From NCBI GenBank assembly GCA_022566535.1, contig JADFIR010000025.1, positions 1-44,870 of the forward strand: a DNA stretch of 44,870 bases. Reading direction: 5' to 3'. The DNA comes from Planctomycetota bacterium. Lineage in GTDB: Bacteria; Planctomycetota; Phycisphaerae; Phycisphaerales; SM1A02. The translations under genes were made by a program, and so were the position numbers. This document shows, piece by piece, positions 23,702 to 32,429 of the stretch. Numbering within the stretch: position 1 is the first letter of the stretch; each line of letters begins with the position of its first letter. Below the pieces are notes generated by a model, which worked only from the letters and a program-made list of their open reading frames with translations, did no database searches and was not told where the DNA came from.

Positions 23702-23758
23702 CTACGAGCACTCGACGCAGACGGTAATCAGAATCCAAATGATCCATGGGCCTTCGCG

Positions 23759-24901
23759 TCAGCCCTTGGTGACGAGATACCTGTGCTCCCCGTCGCCCCA
23801 CATCATCGTTGCATCGTCACCGCCCTGGTCAACCGCGCGGTCGAGGTCGGTCGGGCGCGTCCCGATGACCTTGCGGATCATGCAGAAGCCGACCCGCGAA
23901 AGAAATCTCTCAAGCTCTGCTCGGCCTGTATGCTGCTCGATCGGAACATACCAACTGTCAGCGAAGATGAATCGATTGTGTGGGGTACCGATGATGTCCA
24001 GGACGGCCATGGCGTACTCATGCGGGACGCGCTGCATGATCGGCCGCATGCGCTTACGGGAGTACCAGAACAGCCCGCCATCGCCGTAGAGGTACAGGAA
24101 GGCCTGCGATGCCGGCTTCAGGACCCTGTACAGCTCGTTAATGCCCCGATGCAGGTCGCTGGTGTGGTGCAGCACACCGTTGCACCATACGAAGTCGAAC
24201 GTGTGGTCGTCGTAGGGGAGGTTCAGTGCATCACCCACGCGGAAGACGATGTTCTCGAGGCCCGCCTGGCCGGCGACGGACCGCGCGGTTTCGAGCGAGG
24301 TTGCTCCGAGATCGACTCCGTGCACCAGTTGCGCGCCGGCCATCGCCATCGCCATGGCATGCCGTCCGCTGCCGCAGCCGAGGTCGAGCACCACCTTGCC
24401 GGCGAGCATCCGCGGTTCCAAGCCACTGTTGCGCAGCCTCGCCTGGAGCAGCTCGACCGATTCGGCGAGGTAGTTCTCGTTGTCAAAATCGTCCCACAGC
24501 CGGCCATAGACCTGCTGCGTCGGCCCCTCGTCCGGCCGGCGAGATTCCGCAGACCTCTTCCCGGTGAGCACGACCGCCATGCAATCGGCTCGATGCGCAA
24601 AATAGGAGCCGAGCGGCGACCCAGCTTCAAGCAGGCCGATGCAGGAATCCAGCACGCAACGCACACGGTCCGGCGGACTCTGGTGTTCATCGAACCCCAT
24701 GTATGGGTCGGCCGGATAAATGCTCCTGAAGTACTCGTGCATGGCGATCACGACCAGCCAAGGGTGCGGTTCGACCGCTGCCTGGGCCAGTTCAAGAAAT
24801 CGGTCCAGCTTGACCATCATCGCGGCGAACGCGGATCCGCCCTGGGACGAGCCGGCATGTGGCTGGGTCTGTGTCAACATTTCAGAAGGCGTGCTGGACA
24901 T
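23759..24901 (-). CDS. SAM-dependent methyltransferase (Methyltransf_11 type) with N-terminal helical domain
   Basis: Motif I is VLDLGCGSGR (171-180), followed by HGVDLG (strand 2), GDALNLPYDDHTFDFVWCNGVLHHTSD (motif II/III) and ELYRVLKPASQAFLYLYG. These give a complete class I fold. About 140 residues precede it and hold helices plus a DPYMGFDEHQSPPD loop. It ends the long - strand operon; the gene upstream is another methyltransferase, six bases away. The substrate is probably a sugar or lipid intermediate of the locus, but nothing in the sequence fixes it. Confidence 0.85.
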   Translation of the reverse strand: MSSTPSEMLTQTQPHAGSSQGGSAFAAMMVKLDRFLELAQAAVEPHPWLVVIAMHEYFRSIYPADPYMGFDEHQSPPDRVRCVLDSCIGLLEAGSPLGSYFAHRADCMAVVLTGKRSAESRRPDEGPTQQVYGRLWDDFDNENYLAESVELLQARLRNSGLEPRMLAGKVVLDLGCGSGRHAMAMAMAGAQLVHGVDLGATSLETARSVAGQAGLENIVFRVGDALNLPYDDHTFDFVWCNGVLHHTSDLHRGINELYRVLKPASQAFLYLYGDGGLFWYSRKRMRPIMQRVPHEYAMAVLDIIGTPHNRFIFADSWYVPIEQHTGRAELERFLSRVGFCMIRKVIGTRPTDLDRAVDQGGDDATMMWGDGEHRYLVTKG

Positions 24902-24907
24902 GAGAGA

Positions 24908-25843
24908 TCATTCGGCCACAGCTCTTTGATTGCATCCGGATCGTGGAGCGAGTCGCTTTGCTGGGCTGAGAAACGCCCACAAGGTGTATTTGCCGCTGGG
25001 CTCGTGAAGGCGCTCCATACGAACGCCGCGGAACCCCGCTCGATCGATCAGAAGCGCGAGCGACGCCATACTGAAGACGTGAATATGCACGTTGTAGAAC
25101 TCCTGGCGCTGCGGGCCGGCTTTGATCGCCTCCTCGCCGTCCGGGACTTCGATATACACGACGCCGCCATCCCGGAGGAACTCGCGGCATCGCTCGAGCA
25201 TCGCAATCGGGTCTTCGACGTGCTCGAGCACCTTGTTGATCGTGATGAGGTCGAACTTGCCGAGTTCGGTCGCCACCGGGAAGTCGGCACAGACCGCGTT
25301 GACCTGCACCACTTCCCGGGCGTGCTGGATCGCCCGTTCATCAGGATCGAGCGCCGTGCATCGCCACCCCGCCGCCTTCATCGGGGCCAGGAACACACAC
25401 AGGCCGGAGCCGACATCCAGCACCGACGGTCGCTGCCCTAGCGATCGCCATTTCGAGCGATGCTGCCGGACGAGATCAAGTACGCGTTCAACGCGCCCGA
25501 CGTTGTCCGATTCAGCCGGATCAAGGGCCATGATGCGATCGTACGCTGCACGGATGCCGTCGCCGCTGCCGTACGTTGCACTGACGTACTCGCCGCGATA
25601 GACGTCTTCGGTTGGAACTGCGCCGTGTGAAATGAAGTGGCCACATGTCGCGCAGCGGCACAACTGCCGACGATACCGCAACACCTTGGCAAATGGGAGC
25701 GGCGTCTCACCCTTCGGCGGCGCGGCGAATGTATGCACGGTCACCAAGCGGCTGCTGCCGCAGGGACACTGAGGAACACGCTGCTGACCGCCGGCAACCG
25801 CATCGGCCGTCGCCTCAAGGCTCGTCGCGACACCGCGTCTCAC
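24908..25843 (-). CDS. Zinc-ribbon class I methyltransferase
   Basis: The N-terminus has a putative zinc ribbon with C26-x-C28 and C64-x2-C67 (C62 nearby), as in sugar C-methyltransferases and other glycan methyltransferases of the Methyltransf_23 group. Motif I is VLDVGSG (141-147), followed by ALDPDE at strand 2 and the ITINKVLEHVEDP block. HIHVFSMASLALLIDRAGF is the characteristic post-fold helix of this group. The GTG start at 25843 overlaps the AsnB stop as GTGA, so translation is coupled. A role in methylating a deoxysugar or amino sugar is inferred from context. Confidence 0.83.
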   Translation of the reverse strand: MRRGVATSLEATADAVAGGQQRVPQCPCGSSRLVTVHTFAAPPKGETPLPFAKVLRYRRQLCRCATCGHFISHGAVPTEDVYRGEYVSATYGSGDGIRAAYDRIMALDPAESDNVGRVERVLDLVRQHRSKWRSLGQRPSVLDVGSGLCVFLAPMKAAGWRCTALDPDERAIQHAREVVQVNAVCADFPVATELGKFDLITINKVLEHVEDPIAMLERCREFLRDGGVVYIEVPDGEEAIKAGPQRQEFYNVHIHVFSMASLALLIDRAGFRGVRMERLHEPSGKYTLWAFLSPAKRLAPRSGCNQRAVAE

Positions 25844-27672
25844 GCAGAAAACTCCTCCAGGAACATCTTCGCACTCAGGAAATAGAACAGAAATTTGCTT
25901 CGGCTGTTGGGTAGAAACGCTTCGTCGAGCAACGTTTCGATTGCCTCACGCTTGACATGCTGATAGATCGGCCCGTCGTCGAGCACAGCTTCGCGGACGT
26001 TTGGATCTTTCAGGTCAAGAAACGATGCGATCGGCGCGTTGAAGCCCACCTTCTGCCGTCGGTCGAGAATCCGATCCGGCACGATCCCCCGCATCGAATC
26101 CCGCAAGATCGATTTGGCGAAGCCGTCACGGATCAGGTAACGGGTGGGGATACGTTGGCAGAATTCAAAGAGCTCCCGATCAAGGAAGGGTGAGCGGTTC
26201 TCGATCGACTCCGACATCGCATTGAGATCATCCTCGTGGAGGATCGGCGGCACCGCCTCCTGAAACATCTCGTTGAGCATGCGGTTGCGGAGAAGATCGT
26301 CGCAGTACCGCTCCTCTTGGAACGGCTCCGCCGTCGGCTGACACAGGAAGTCGGCAAAGACTTCCGCATCAAGAAAGATATGATCACGAAACTGCGGCGA
26401 CTTGATGAACAGGTCCGGATCGGAGAGGTGGGGATTGCGAACGACCGGCTTGATGTGCGCGTTCCACGCCGCCAGCGATGCCGAATACAATTCCGGATCG
26501 TGCCGCACTTCGTACAAATAGGCGTTGTGGTGGTCGTAATAGCCGCTAAAGAGCTCGTCGGCGCCGGTTCCGCTGATCGAGATTCTGTATCCGTGCTCAG
26601 CGATGCTTTGAATCAGCAGCCACTGCGCGTAGTAGGTGATCGTGTATACCGGCGAGTCATGCCGCTGAATGAGCGACCGCAACCGGTCAAGGAATCTTGT
26701 CGTGTCGGTCGGGATGGCGGTATGGCGTAGACTCAGCGTGCTCACGACGTGATCAACCAGCGCTCGTTCGTCATAGCGATCGTCATCATTGATCAACGTG
26801 AAGCCGTGGACGTCATAGTCCAGAACGTTCTTCGCAACGCTGATGAGCACGTTGGAATCCACTCCGCCGCTCATGAGAAAGGCCACGGGAACGTCCGCTC
26901 TCAACCGCAACTCGACGCAGCGCACCAGCGCTTCGCGCACCTGTGAGATGACGTCGTCATAACTGATGCCGCCGTCGCGCTCATGGGTCGGCTCCCAATA
27001 GATGTGCTGTCGCGGTGCGCCGTCATCACTGATGAGTACAACGGAGCCGGGGCGAAGCTCAACCACGCGGCGAAAGAACGCCGCCCCGTTCTTGTGGAGA
27101 GCCTTGTACCCATTGACCATATACCGATACAGGTGCTCGTAGTTGATCTCCAGCCGGCGGCCGAGCAATTCCCTTATGAACTTGATCTCCGAGCCGAAAT
27201 AGATCCCATCATCGGTGTGGTAGAGGTAGAGCGGCTTCTCACCGAATCGATCTCGGCTCAACAGCAGCGAGCCGTCGCGCTCATCGTACAGTGCGAGCGC
27301 CCACATGCCTTCACAGTCATCGAGGCCCTTCCAGCCATCGCGCGCAAGTACTTGAAGCAGCACTTCCGTATCACTGCGCGTCCGAAGCTGACCGTTCATC
27401 CAGCCGCGATCGCGACAAAGCTCCCGGTAGTTGTACAGCTCGCCGTTGAATATGAGTACGTGTGAGCCGTACCGCATCGGCTGGTTCGCCCGTTCGTCAA
27501 GATCGATGATGCTGAGGCGCGTGTGCAGCAGGTAGACGCGCCGGCCGTTGGAAGCAACATGCTGATAGAAGCCGGAGGCGTCCGGTCCACGGTGATGCAT
27601 GAGACGCAGGCATCGATCGATCGTGTCCCGATCGATGTTCGTCGTGCCGAGGTATCCGGCTATGCCACACAT
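25840..27672 (-). CDS. asnB: Asparagine synthase (glutamine-hydrolysing) family amidotransferase
   Basis: The protein is a full-length class II glutamine amidotransferase. It has nucleophile C2 at the mature N-terminus (MCGIAGY), the RLSIIDL and FNGELYNY blocks, and a synthetase domain with the pyrophosphate loop SGGVDS (268-273). Its 610 residues match AsnB. Inside a glycan operon such proteins often amidate a uronic acid or other carboxylated sugar and do not make asparagine; which applies here cannot be read from the sequence. It lies between the deacetylase gene (29 bp gap) and the zinc-ribbon methyltransferase (4-bp overlap). Confidence 0.9.
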   Translation of the reverse strand: MCGIAGYLGTTNIDRDTIDRCLRLMHHRGPDASGFYQHVASNGRRVYLLHTRLSIIDLDERANQPMRYGSHVLIFNGELYNYRELCRDRGWMNGQLRTRSDTEVLLQVLARDGWKGLDDCEGMWALALYDERDGSLLLSRDRFGEKPLYLYHTDDGIYFGSEIKFIRELLGRRLEINYEHLYRYMVNGYKALHKNGAAFFRRVVELRPGSVVLISDDGAPRQHIYWEPTHERDGGISYDDVISQVREALVRCVELRLRADVPVAFLMSGGVDSNVLISVAKNVLDYDVHGFTLINDDDRYDERALVDHVVSTLSLRHTAIPTDTTRFLDRLRSLIQRHDSPVYTITYYAQWLLIQSIAEHGYRISISGTGADELFSGYYDHHNAYLYEVRHDPELYSASLAAWNAHIKPVVRNPHLSDPDLFIKSPQFRDHIFLDAEVFADFLCQPTAEPFQEERYCDDLLRNRMLNEMFQEAVPPILHEDDLNAMSESIENRSPFLDRELFEFCQRIPTRYLIRDGFAKSILRDSMRGIVPDRILDRRQKVGFNAPIASFLDLKDPNVREAVLDDGPIYQHVKREAIETLLDEAFLPNSRSKFLFYFLSAKMFLEEFSA

Positions 27673-27701
27673 GCTCGGACTTCCCGCGATGCCGCTACCG
27701 C

Positions 27702-28607
27702 CTAGACAACAGCAATCCGTCGCAATTCAAAGAGGCTCTCGTTGAGCCCATTGGTTCCCTCTTGGGCCGTCGAACAACAGACGATGCCCTGATTCCTTAG
27801 AACGTCAATGACGCGGTCCGTGTAGCAAAAGGCCAGACCTTCAGGATAGGAATAGTGCTGGGTGGAGATGCTGGCCTTCTGCTCGAGCAAGCGAAGGCAG
27901 ATTGATATCTCCGTCTCAAGATCGTCATCGTCGAGGAACGACATGATGCGATGTGTATGGCCGTGCCCGCCGACGGCAAACAGGTCGTGGCGGGCAAGCT
28001 CGCCAACCTGGTCCCAGCTCATCTTCCTGTCCAGCGGATCGTCGTTGCACTCGATCTCATTGAGTCCGCCCTGGCTGAAGATATCGCTGACCAACGCCTC
28101 AAGATCGATCGTCGGATCGCGCTTGGCATGGAACCGGACCTGTTCGAGCAGGGCGATCTTCGATTCTCGATCATCAAACCGCTGGGCCATCTCTGCCCAG
28201 GGCAGGCGAAGCGCGCCCCGCGGTGTTTGCTCCATGAAATATTCGATCCGGTCGATCCAGGACATCGAGTTGCGCTCGATAAAGCCGGATGTCACGAAGA
28301 AGCTCGCCGGCACGCCGCGGTCACTGAGAATCGGCGCTGCAATCGAGTAATTGTTCTCGAACCCGTCGTCGAATGTCACGGCAAACGCCCGAGGCGGAAA
28401 TGGTTCGCCGCTTTGGCAATGCTCAACGATACGGGACAGCGAAATCGGTTGGCCAGCCGCAACGAGCTGTTCAACCACCCTTCGGAACAGATCATGCGTC
28501 AGATGCTTGCGGGTATAGTTGCGAACCTCATAGTCCGATTTCTCCACCACGCCGTGGAAGAGGAAGATGGCAACCTCATGTTCAGCCAGTCGATCGGCCG
28601 GGATCAT
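27702..28607 (-). CDS. Polysaccharide deacetylase-family protein (NodB fold)
   Basis: The NodB-type motif 1 is TFDDG (78-82, counting from ATG 28607), which holds the catalytic base and a metal-binding Asp. The metal-binding histidines are in GGHGHTHRIMS. The C-terminal part has HYSYPEG, equivalent to the family's arginine/proline motif. No signal peptide is visible, so it may act on a cytoplasmic sugar intermediate. The open frame extends to 28766, but ATG 28607 makes an ATGA overlap with the upstream formyltransferase gene and starts directly before the conserved fold. De-N-acetylation before N-formylation would be a logical pairing; that is inference. Confidence 0.85.
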   Translation of the reverse strand: MIPADRLAEHEVAIFLFHGVVEKSDYEVRNYTRKHLTHDLFRRVVEQLVAAGQPISLSRIVEHCQSGEPFPPRAFAVTFDDGFENNYSIAAPILSDRGVPASFFVTSGFIERNSMSWIDRIEYFMEQTPRGALRLPWAEMAQRFDDRESKIALLEQVRFHAKRDPTIDLEALVSDIFSQGGLNEIECNDDPLDRKMSWDQVGELARHDLFAVGGHGHTHRIMSFLDDDDLETEISICLRLLEQKASISTQHYSYPEGLAFCYTDRVIDVLRNQGIVCCSTAQEGTNGLNESLFELRRIAVV

Positions 28608-29317
28608 GATCGGCCCCCGGCGTGATGAGCGAATCTCACCTCGCAGGTCTCTTTCAATACCCCGGGCATGAACGAGTAATACCTGCCACGCTTGCGCTGT
28701 GGTCTGCTGTGGAATCGACCCGTACTCCCAAAGGCTTCCAGGGCCGACCGCACCAGTTCGATGCACACCCGCGTGTTGCGGCTGCGCAATTCGTGAAGCA
28801 ACATGTCGCCGCCGAGGGGGACCGGCGCCTGCGATACGATCTCACCGTCGTCGATCCGGGCGTTGACGCGGTGCAGCGTCGTGACGATTGAGTCGAAGTC
28901 GCCGTGGTAGATCGCCCACAGATGTGAATCCAGCCCGCGGTATTCCTCCGGATCGCCGCCGTGCAGATTCACGATCCCCTCGGGGCAGACATCGATCACC
29001 GGCTGGTCGATCCTCCCGGCACCGAACACGACCACGATGTGGGGCCGAGCACGCGCCAGATGCTTCACCGCCTGTGAATCGTTGGCGGAGTCGACCTCAA
29101 TGGTTTGCGCGAAATCTGCAAGGTGCGCGTCGGCGCCTTCGAACCACGTCTGCCGTTCGTACTCGTCGCGCCGATCTTCAAACGGATGATGAGTATCAAA
29201 CGGCGGGCGGGCGCCGTTGCGCTCCGCAAGAACGACCGCCGGTGGACAGACCCTCGCCAACTCGCGAAGGAAGTAACAATGGTGCAGCGTCTCGGTGGTC
29301 ACGACGGCGATGTTCAT
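28604..29317 (-). CDS. Formyltransferase-family protein (short, single domain)
   Basis: The 237-residue protein has the formyl_trans_N fold. The active-site triad is visible as N117-x-H119 in IVNLHGGDPEEYRG and D156 in RIDDGEIV, equal to the N-x-H...D of methionyl-tRNA and sugar formyltransferases. There is no C-terminal OB domain, which argues against Fmt and for a sugar N-formyltransferase using N10-formyl-tetrahydrofolate. The first residues (MNIAVVTTETLHH) form the start of the Rossmann-like fold. ATG 29317 overlaps the NeuB gene (ATGA), and its own end overlaps the deacetylase gene. Confidence 0.83.
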   Translation of the reverse strand: MNIAVVTTETLHHCYFLRELARVCPPAVVLAERNGARPPFDTHHPFEDRRDEYERQTWFEGADAHLADFAQTIEVDSANDSQAVKHLARARPHIVVVFGAGRIDQPVIDVCPEGIVNLHGGDPEEYRGLDSHLWAIYHGDFDSIVTTLHRVNARIDDGEIVSQAPVPLGGDMLLHELRSRNTRVCIELVRSALEAFGSTGRFHSRPQRKRGRYYSFMPGVLKETCEVRFAHHAGGRS

Positions 29318-30342
29318 ACCTCGGCCGTCTCCTGCACGAGCAGATCGGGCGAGATGGCCTGCCCGGCGGCGATGGGCCCCACCAGCTCACGACCCACGAC
29401 GGATTCCTCCTGCCCCGGTGCGAATCCGCCACCCGGGCGCACCCAGGTCAGGTCATCACGGCTCAAGACCGCTCCTGCCGGCAGGTCGCGATTTGCGGCA
29501 ATGGACCGGCGTAATGCTGTGATCAACTCGCGCTCGCACGGCTGTGGAACCTTTTCGCCATTGCCCATCAGCGTCTCAATCGCTCGGATTCGCCGAACCA
29601 ACTCAGCCATCTCGCGCGGATCCGCCGAGAGTTGGTGATCGCGAAACCCAGAGTAGTCGGTAGCAATCGTGAAGTGCTTCTCGACGATGCGTGCGCCGGC
29701 AGCGACGGCGAGCCCAGCGGCCTCAATGCCCAGCGTGTGGTCGGAGTAGCCAACGGTGCAGCCGAACAACGCCTTCAATCCGCCGATCGCGGCGAGATTG
29801 GCCTGGTCGAGAGGAACGGGATAACTGCTTACGCAATGCAGCAGCGCCAGCTCCCCTGCCAAGCCGCGCTCGCTGCGCACTCGCTCGATCGTCGCCTTGG
29901 CGGCCGCAATCTCTCGCAGATCCGCGAGTCCCGTGGAGACGATCACCGGCTTGCCGGTCTCGCCAACGACTTCAAGCAGCGGATAGAACGTAATGTCGCC
30001 CGAGGAGATCTTGTAGGCGGCGACGATGTCATTGAGTAACTGCGCGCTTTGAATGTCAAAGGGAGTCGATAGAAACAGCACGCCTTCATCGCAGGCCGAT
30101 CTGCTGAGTCGCTCGAACTGCTCGAATCTCAGCTCGAATGATTTGAGCTGCTCAAACCGTTGCTGGTCGCGCGATGAGATATAGTGCTGCGTGCGGAAGG
30201 TCTGGAACTTAACGGCATCCGCGCCGGCTTGCGCCGCCAAGCCGATCAATTCCTCGGCGAGCGCGTAGCTGCCCTCATGGTTATTCCCAATCTCAGCGAC
30301 GATGAGCACACGCCGATCCGTATCGAAGTCGTCTATGACCAT
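29314..30342 (-). CDS. neuB: NeuB-type nonulosonic acid synthase (sialic/legionaminic/pseudaminic acid synthase)
   Basis: NeuB condenses phosphoenolpyruvate with a C6 amino sugar to give a nine-carbon acid. The N-terminal TIM barrel starts VAEIGNNHEGS (15-25) with KFQTF at 45-49. FDIQSAQLL, YKISSGD, STGLADL, HCVSSYPVP, GYSDHTLG and EKHFT follow, all family landmarks. The C-terminal SAF/antifreeze-like domain (about 280-342) has ANRDLPAGAVLSRDDLTWVRPGGG. Which sugar is used (sialic, legionaminic or pseudaminic type) cannot be told from these motifs. It overlaps the upstream formyltransferase gene by 10 bp and the downstream one by 4 bp. Confidence 0.92.
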   Translation of the reverse strand: MVIDDFDTDRRVLIVAEIGNNHEGSYALAEELIGLAAQAGADAVKFQTFRTQHYISSRDQQRFEQLKSFELRFEQFERLSRSACDEGVLFLSTPFDIQSAQLLNDIVAAYKISSGDITFYPLLEVVGETGKPVIVSTGLADLREIAAAKATIERVRSERGLAGELALLHCVSSYPVPLDQANLAAIGGLKALFGCTVGYSDHTLGIEAAGLAVAAGARIVEKHFTIATDYSGFRDHQLSADPREMAELVRRIRAIETLMGNGEKVPQPCERELITALRRSIAANRDLPAGAVLSRDDLTWVRPGGGFAPGQEESVVGRELVGPIAAGQAISPDLLVQETAEV

Positions 30343-31289
30343 TGAAGGCTCCGAGCTTCCTGAAGCGCCTGCACGGATCGGCGCACGGTCGCCAGAACGT
30401 CATAGCGATTGATGGACTCGAAGATGGGCTCGCCGGTGTCATCGAAGACGGCTTCGGTGATCCAGAGGCACTTATCCAGCGCGCAGACAAGGAGTCCTCG
30501 GTCGGCCTTGCGATACACTCTGCCGGGCTCACCGAAATGATCCGGCCGCTGCAACTTCGACGCCAGCAACTTGATTCGCCGGCCGTCTGCAAAGGTGAAC
30601 GCACAGGGGTACGGCTCGGTCAGCGCACGGACTCGATTGTGAATCTGCTCGGCAGTGTAGATGTCCCAGAGGATCAACCCGTCATCGGGGAATCGCAGTG
30701 AATAGTAACAGCTCCGCGAATGACTCTGCGGCATCGAGTTCAACGTGCCGGCGTGGATTTCTCCGACCACCTCAAGCAGCATTGCCGGAAAATGTTCGTC
30801 CGCAATTCGGTGCAGGTCACGAATGGTATCGTCAACGGCGATGTCGAATGTCCGCTCCAGCAGGACATCGCCGGTGTCAATGCCCGCATCAACCTTGACG
30901 ATCGAGAGTGTACACGAGGTTTCGCCGTTGATCAGCGCCCAGTTCAGCGGCGAAGATCCGCGATACTTCGGCAGCTTCCCGCCGTGCAGGTTGATGCACA
31001 TGCGAGCAGGGATGTCGATGATCCGCTGCTTCAGGATCCTGCCGTAGCCCGCAAGGACAAACAAATCGGGCTCGAGCGACCGCAGCCGCCGGGCAAGGCG
31101 ATCGTCGTTTGGGTTGTCCGGGACGAGCGACCTGATGTTGAGCGATTCGGCGATGGCAATCGGCTCTGCGCAATCCCGCTCATCCTCCGCCGAAGGCCCA
31201 ATGACGAGCACGATGTCGTGTCCAGCGCCGTGAAGGCAGCGTAAAGAGGTCACGCCGCGCTTTCCTTTGGCCCATAACACGATCTTCAT
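30333..31289 (-). CDS. Sugar formyltransferase (methionyl-tRNA formyltransferase-like)
   Basis: The formyl_trans_N domain (1-190) has the catalytic N100-x-H102 (INLHGGKLPKYRG) and D138 in GIDTGDVLL. A C-terminal domain (about 200-318) follows, with a RVRALTEPYPCAFTF segment like the OB-fold domain of ArnA, PglB-linked and other amino-sugar formyltransferases. Fmt proteins share the fold. The location between an epimerase and NeuB makes a sugar N-formyltransferase more likely. ATG 31289 starts directly at the first strand. Its end overlaps NeuB. Confidence 0.83.
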   Translation of the reverse strand: MKIVLWAKGKRGVTSLRCLHGAGHDIVLVIGPSAEDERDCAEPIAIAESLNIRSLVPDNPNDDRLARRLRSLEPDLFVLAGYGRILKQRIIDIPARMCINLHGGKLPKYRGSSPLNWALINGETSCTLSIVKVDAGIDTGDVLLERTFDIAVDDTIRDLHRIADEHFPAMLLEVVGEIHAGTLNSMPQSHSRSCYYSLRFPDDGLILWDIYTAEQIHNRVRALTEPYPCAFTFADGRRIKLLASKLQRPDHFGEPGRVYRKADRGLLVCALDKCLWITEAVFDDTGEPIFESINRYDVLATVRRSVQALQEARSLQWS

Positions 31290-31334
31290 CGGGTCAACGA
31301 CCGTTTCTCACACCGTTCTTCAACGCCCGCTTCC

Positions 31335-32423
31335 TCAAGCCGGCGATAAGGGCTGGAGGCTGGACGCGGCCATGGGAGCAATCGTGGAAATCGCCGCCTC
31401 CGACTTCGCCGGCTGTAGATCTCCCAACGTGCGATACCACCGGACATACTTGCAGAGCCCGGTTTCCAGCGGATTCCCGGGCTCGTAACCGATCAGCGCC
31501 CTGGCCTTGTCGATGCACAGCGTGCCGCGCTGCGGCGTCAGCCGGCCGCGGGATTGATACACGACACTGAATCCCGAATGTTGCTCTTGGAGCAGCCCGA
31601 TAAGCTCACTGATCGACCGCGAGCAGCCATAGGCCAGGTTGAAAGTCTCGTTCTTCGCCGCCTCATGCTGAATCACCCTCATGACGCCGTGCACGACATC
31701 GTCGATGTAGGTGAAGTCGAGACGTTCGGTTCCGTCACCATGAACGGTCAGATCTCGGCGTTGCAGGACGTTCTCGACGAACACCTGAACCACGCGCCGG
31801 CTGACGCAACGTTCGCCATAAAGCGCCGAAGGCCGCACGATCGTATATGGAACGTCGAACACCTGATGGTGCGCAATCACGATCCTTTCGCCGGCATACT
31901 TCAGAGCACCGTAGATTCCAAGCGGATTGCAAGGCGTTTGCTCCGTCACCGCCGGGGTGGAGAAATGGCCGTAGACCATGCTCGACGAGAAATAGATGAA
32001 GTGCTCAACGTAACCCCGCACACAATCGAGCGAATACTCCAGCGTGCGAAGGGTGTGCTCGAATGCGCTGCCCGGATCGGAATTGGACTGCTGGGCGTGG
32101 GAAACGCCGGCCAGATGGATCAACACCTGCGGCTGTAAGTCATCGATTCGATTCGCTAGAGCACTTTGCTCCCTGGCGTCCTGGATATAGAGCGCAATGC
32201 CAGCGGATTTGAGAAGCTCCAGTCGCTCGTTGATGATGGCCAGGTAGAGATCCTGATTTCGCCGGTCGCAATCGGCTGAGGCGAAGCTGAGCAAGTTGTT
32301 AACGTGCAGGCCATCGATGATTGAGACCACCGCGCCGCGACGGGCCAGCGCAAGCGCGAGATTATGCCCGATGAATCCTGCTCCACCGACCAGAACGATT
32401 CTTCTATCTTGCAACTGAATCAA
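31335..32423 (-). CDS. NAD-dependent nucleotide-sugar epimerase/dehydratase
   Basis: This is an extended short-chain dehydrogenase. It has GGAGFIG (13-19) for NAD, the SSS (146-148) and Y171-x3-K175 catalytic triad (YGALK), and the substrate-side block RPSALYGERCVSRRVVQVF. A YIDDV segment is typical of epimerases. There is no extended motif that marks a 4,6-dehydratase, so 4-epimerase or reductase activity on a UDP- or GDP-sugar is likely. It lies six bases downstream of the aminotransferase gene, and the next formyltransferase gene begins 45 bp further on. Confidence 0.86.
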   Translation of the reverse strand: MIQLQDRRIVLVGGAGFIGHNLALALARRGAVVSIIDGLHVNNLLSFASADCDRRNQDLYLAIINERLELLKSAGIALYIQDAREQSALANRIDDLQPQVLIHLAGVSHAQQSNSDPGSAFEHTLRTLEYSLDCVRGYVEHFIYFSSSMVYGHFSTPAVTEQTPCNPLGIYGALKYAGERIVIAHHQVFDVPYTIVRPSALYGERCVSRRVVQVFVENVLQRRDLTVHGDGTERLDFTYIDDVVHGVMRVIQHEAAKNETFNLAYGCSRSISELIGLLQEQHSGFSVVYQSRGRLTPQRGTLCIDKARALIGYEPGNPLETGLCKYVRWYRTLGDLQPAKSEAAISTIAPMAASSLQPLSPA

Positions 32424-32429
32424 ATCAAC

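Noticed and set aside
23654-25441. A 595-codon + strand frame opposite two methyltransferase genes
   Set aside because: It lies fully antisense to genes with complete motifs and has a low-complexity His/Arg/Val composition typical of antisense frames.
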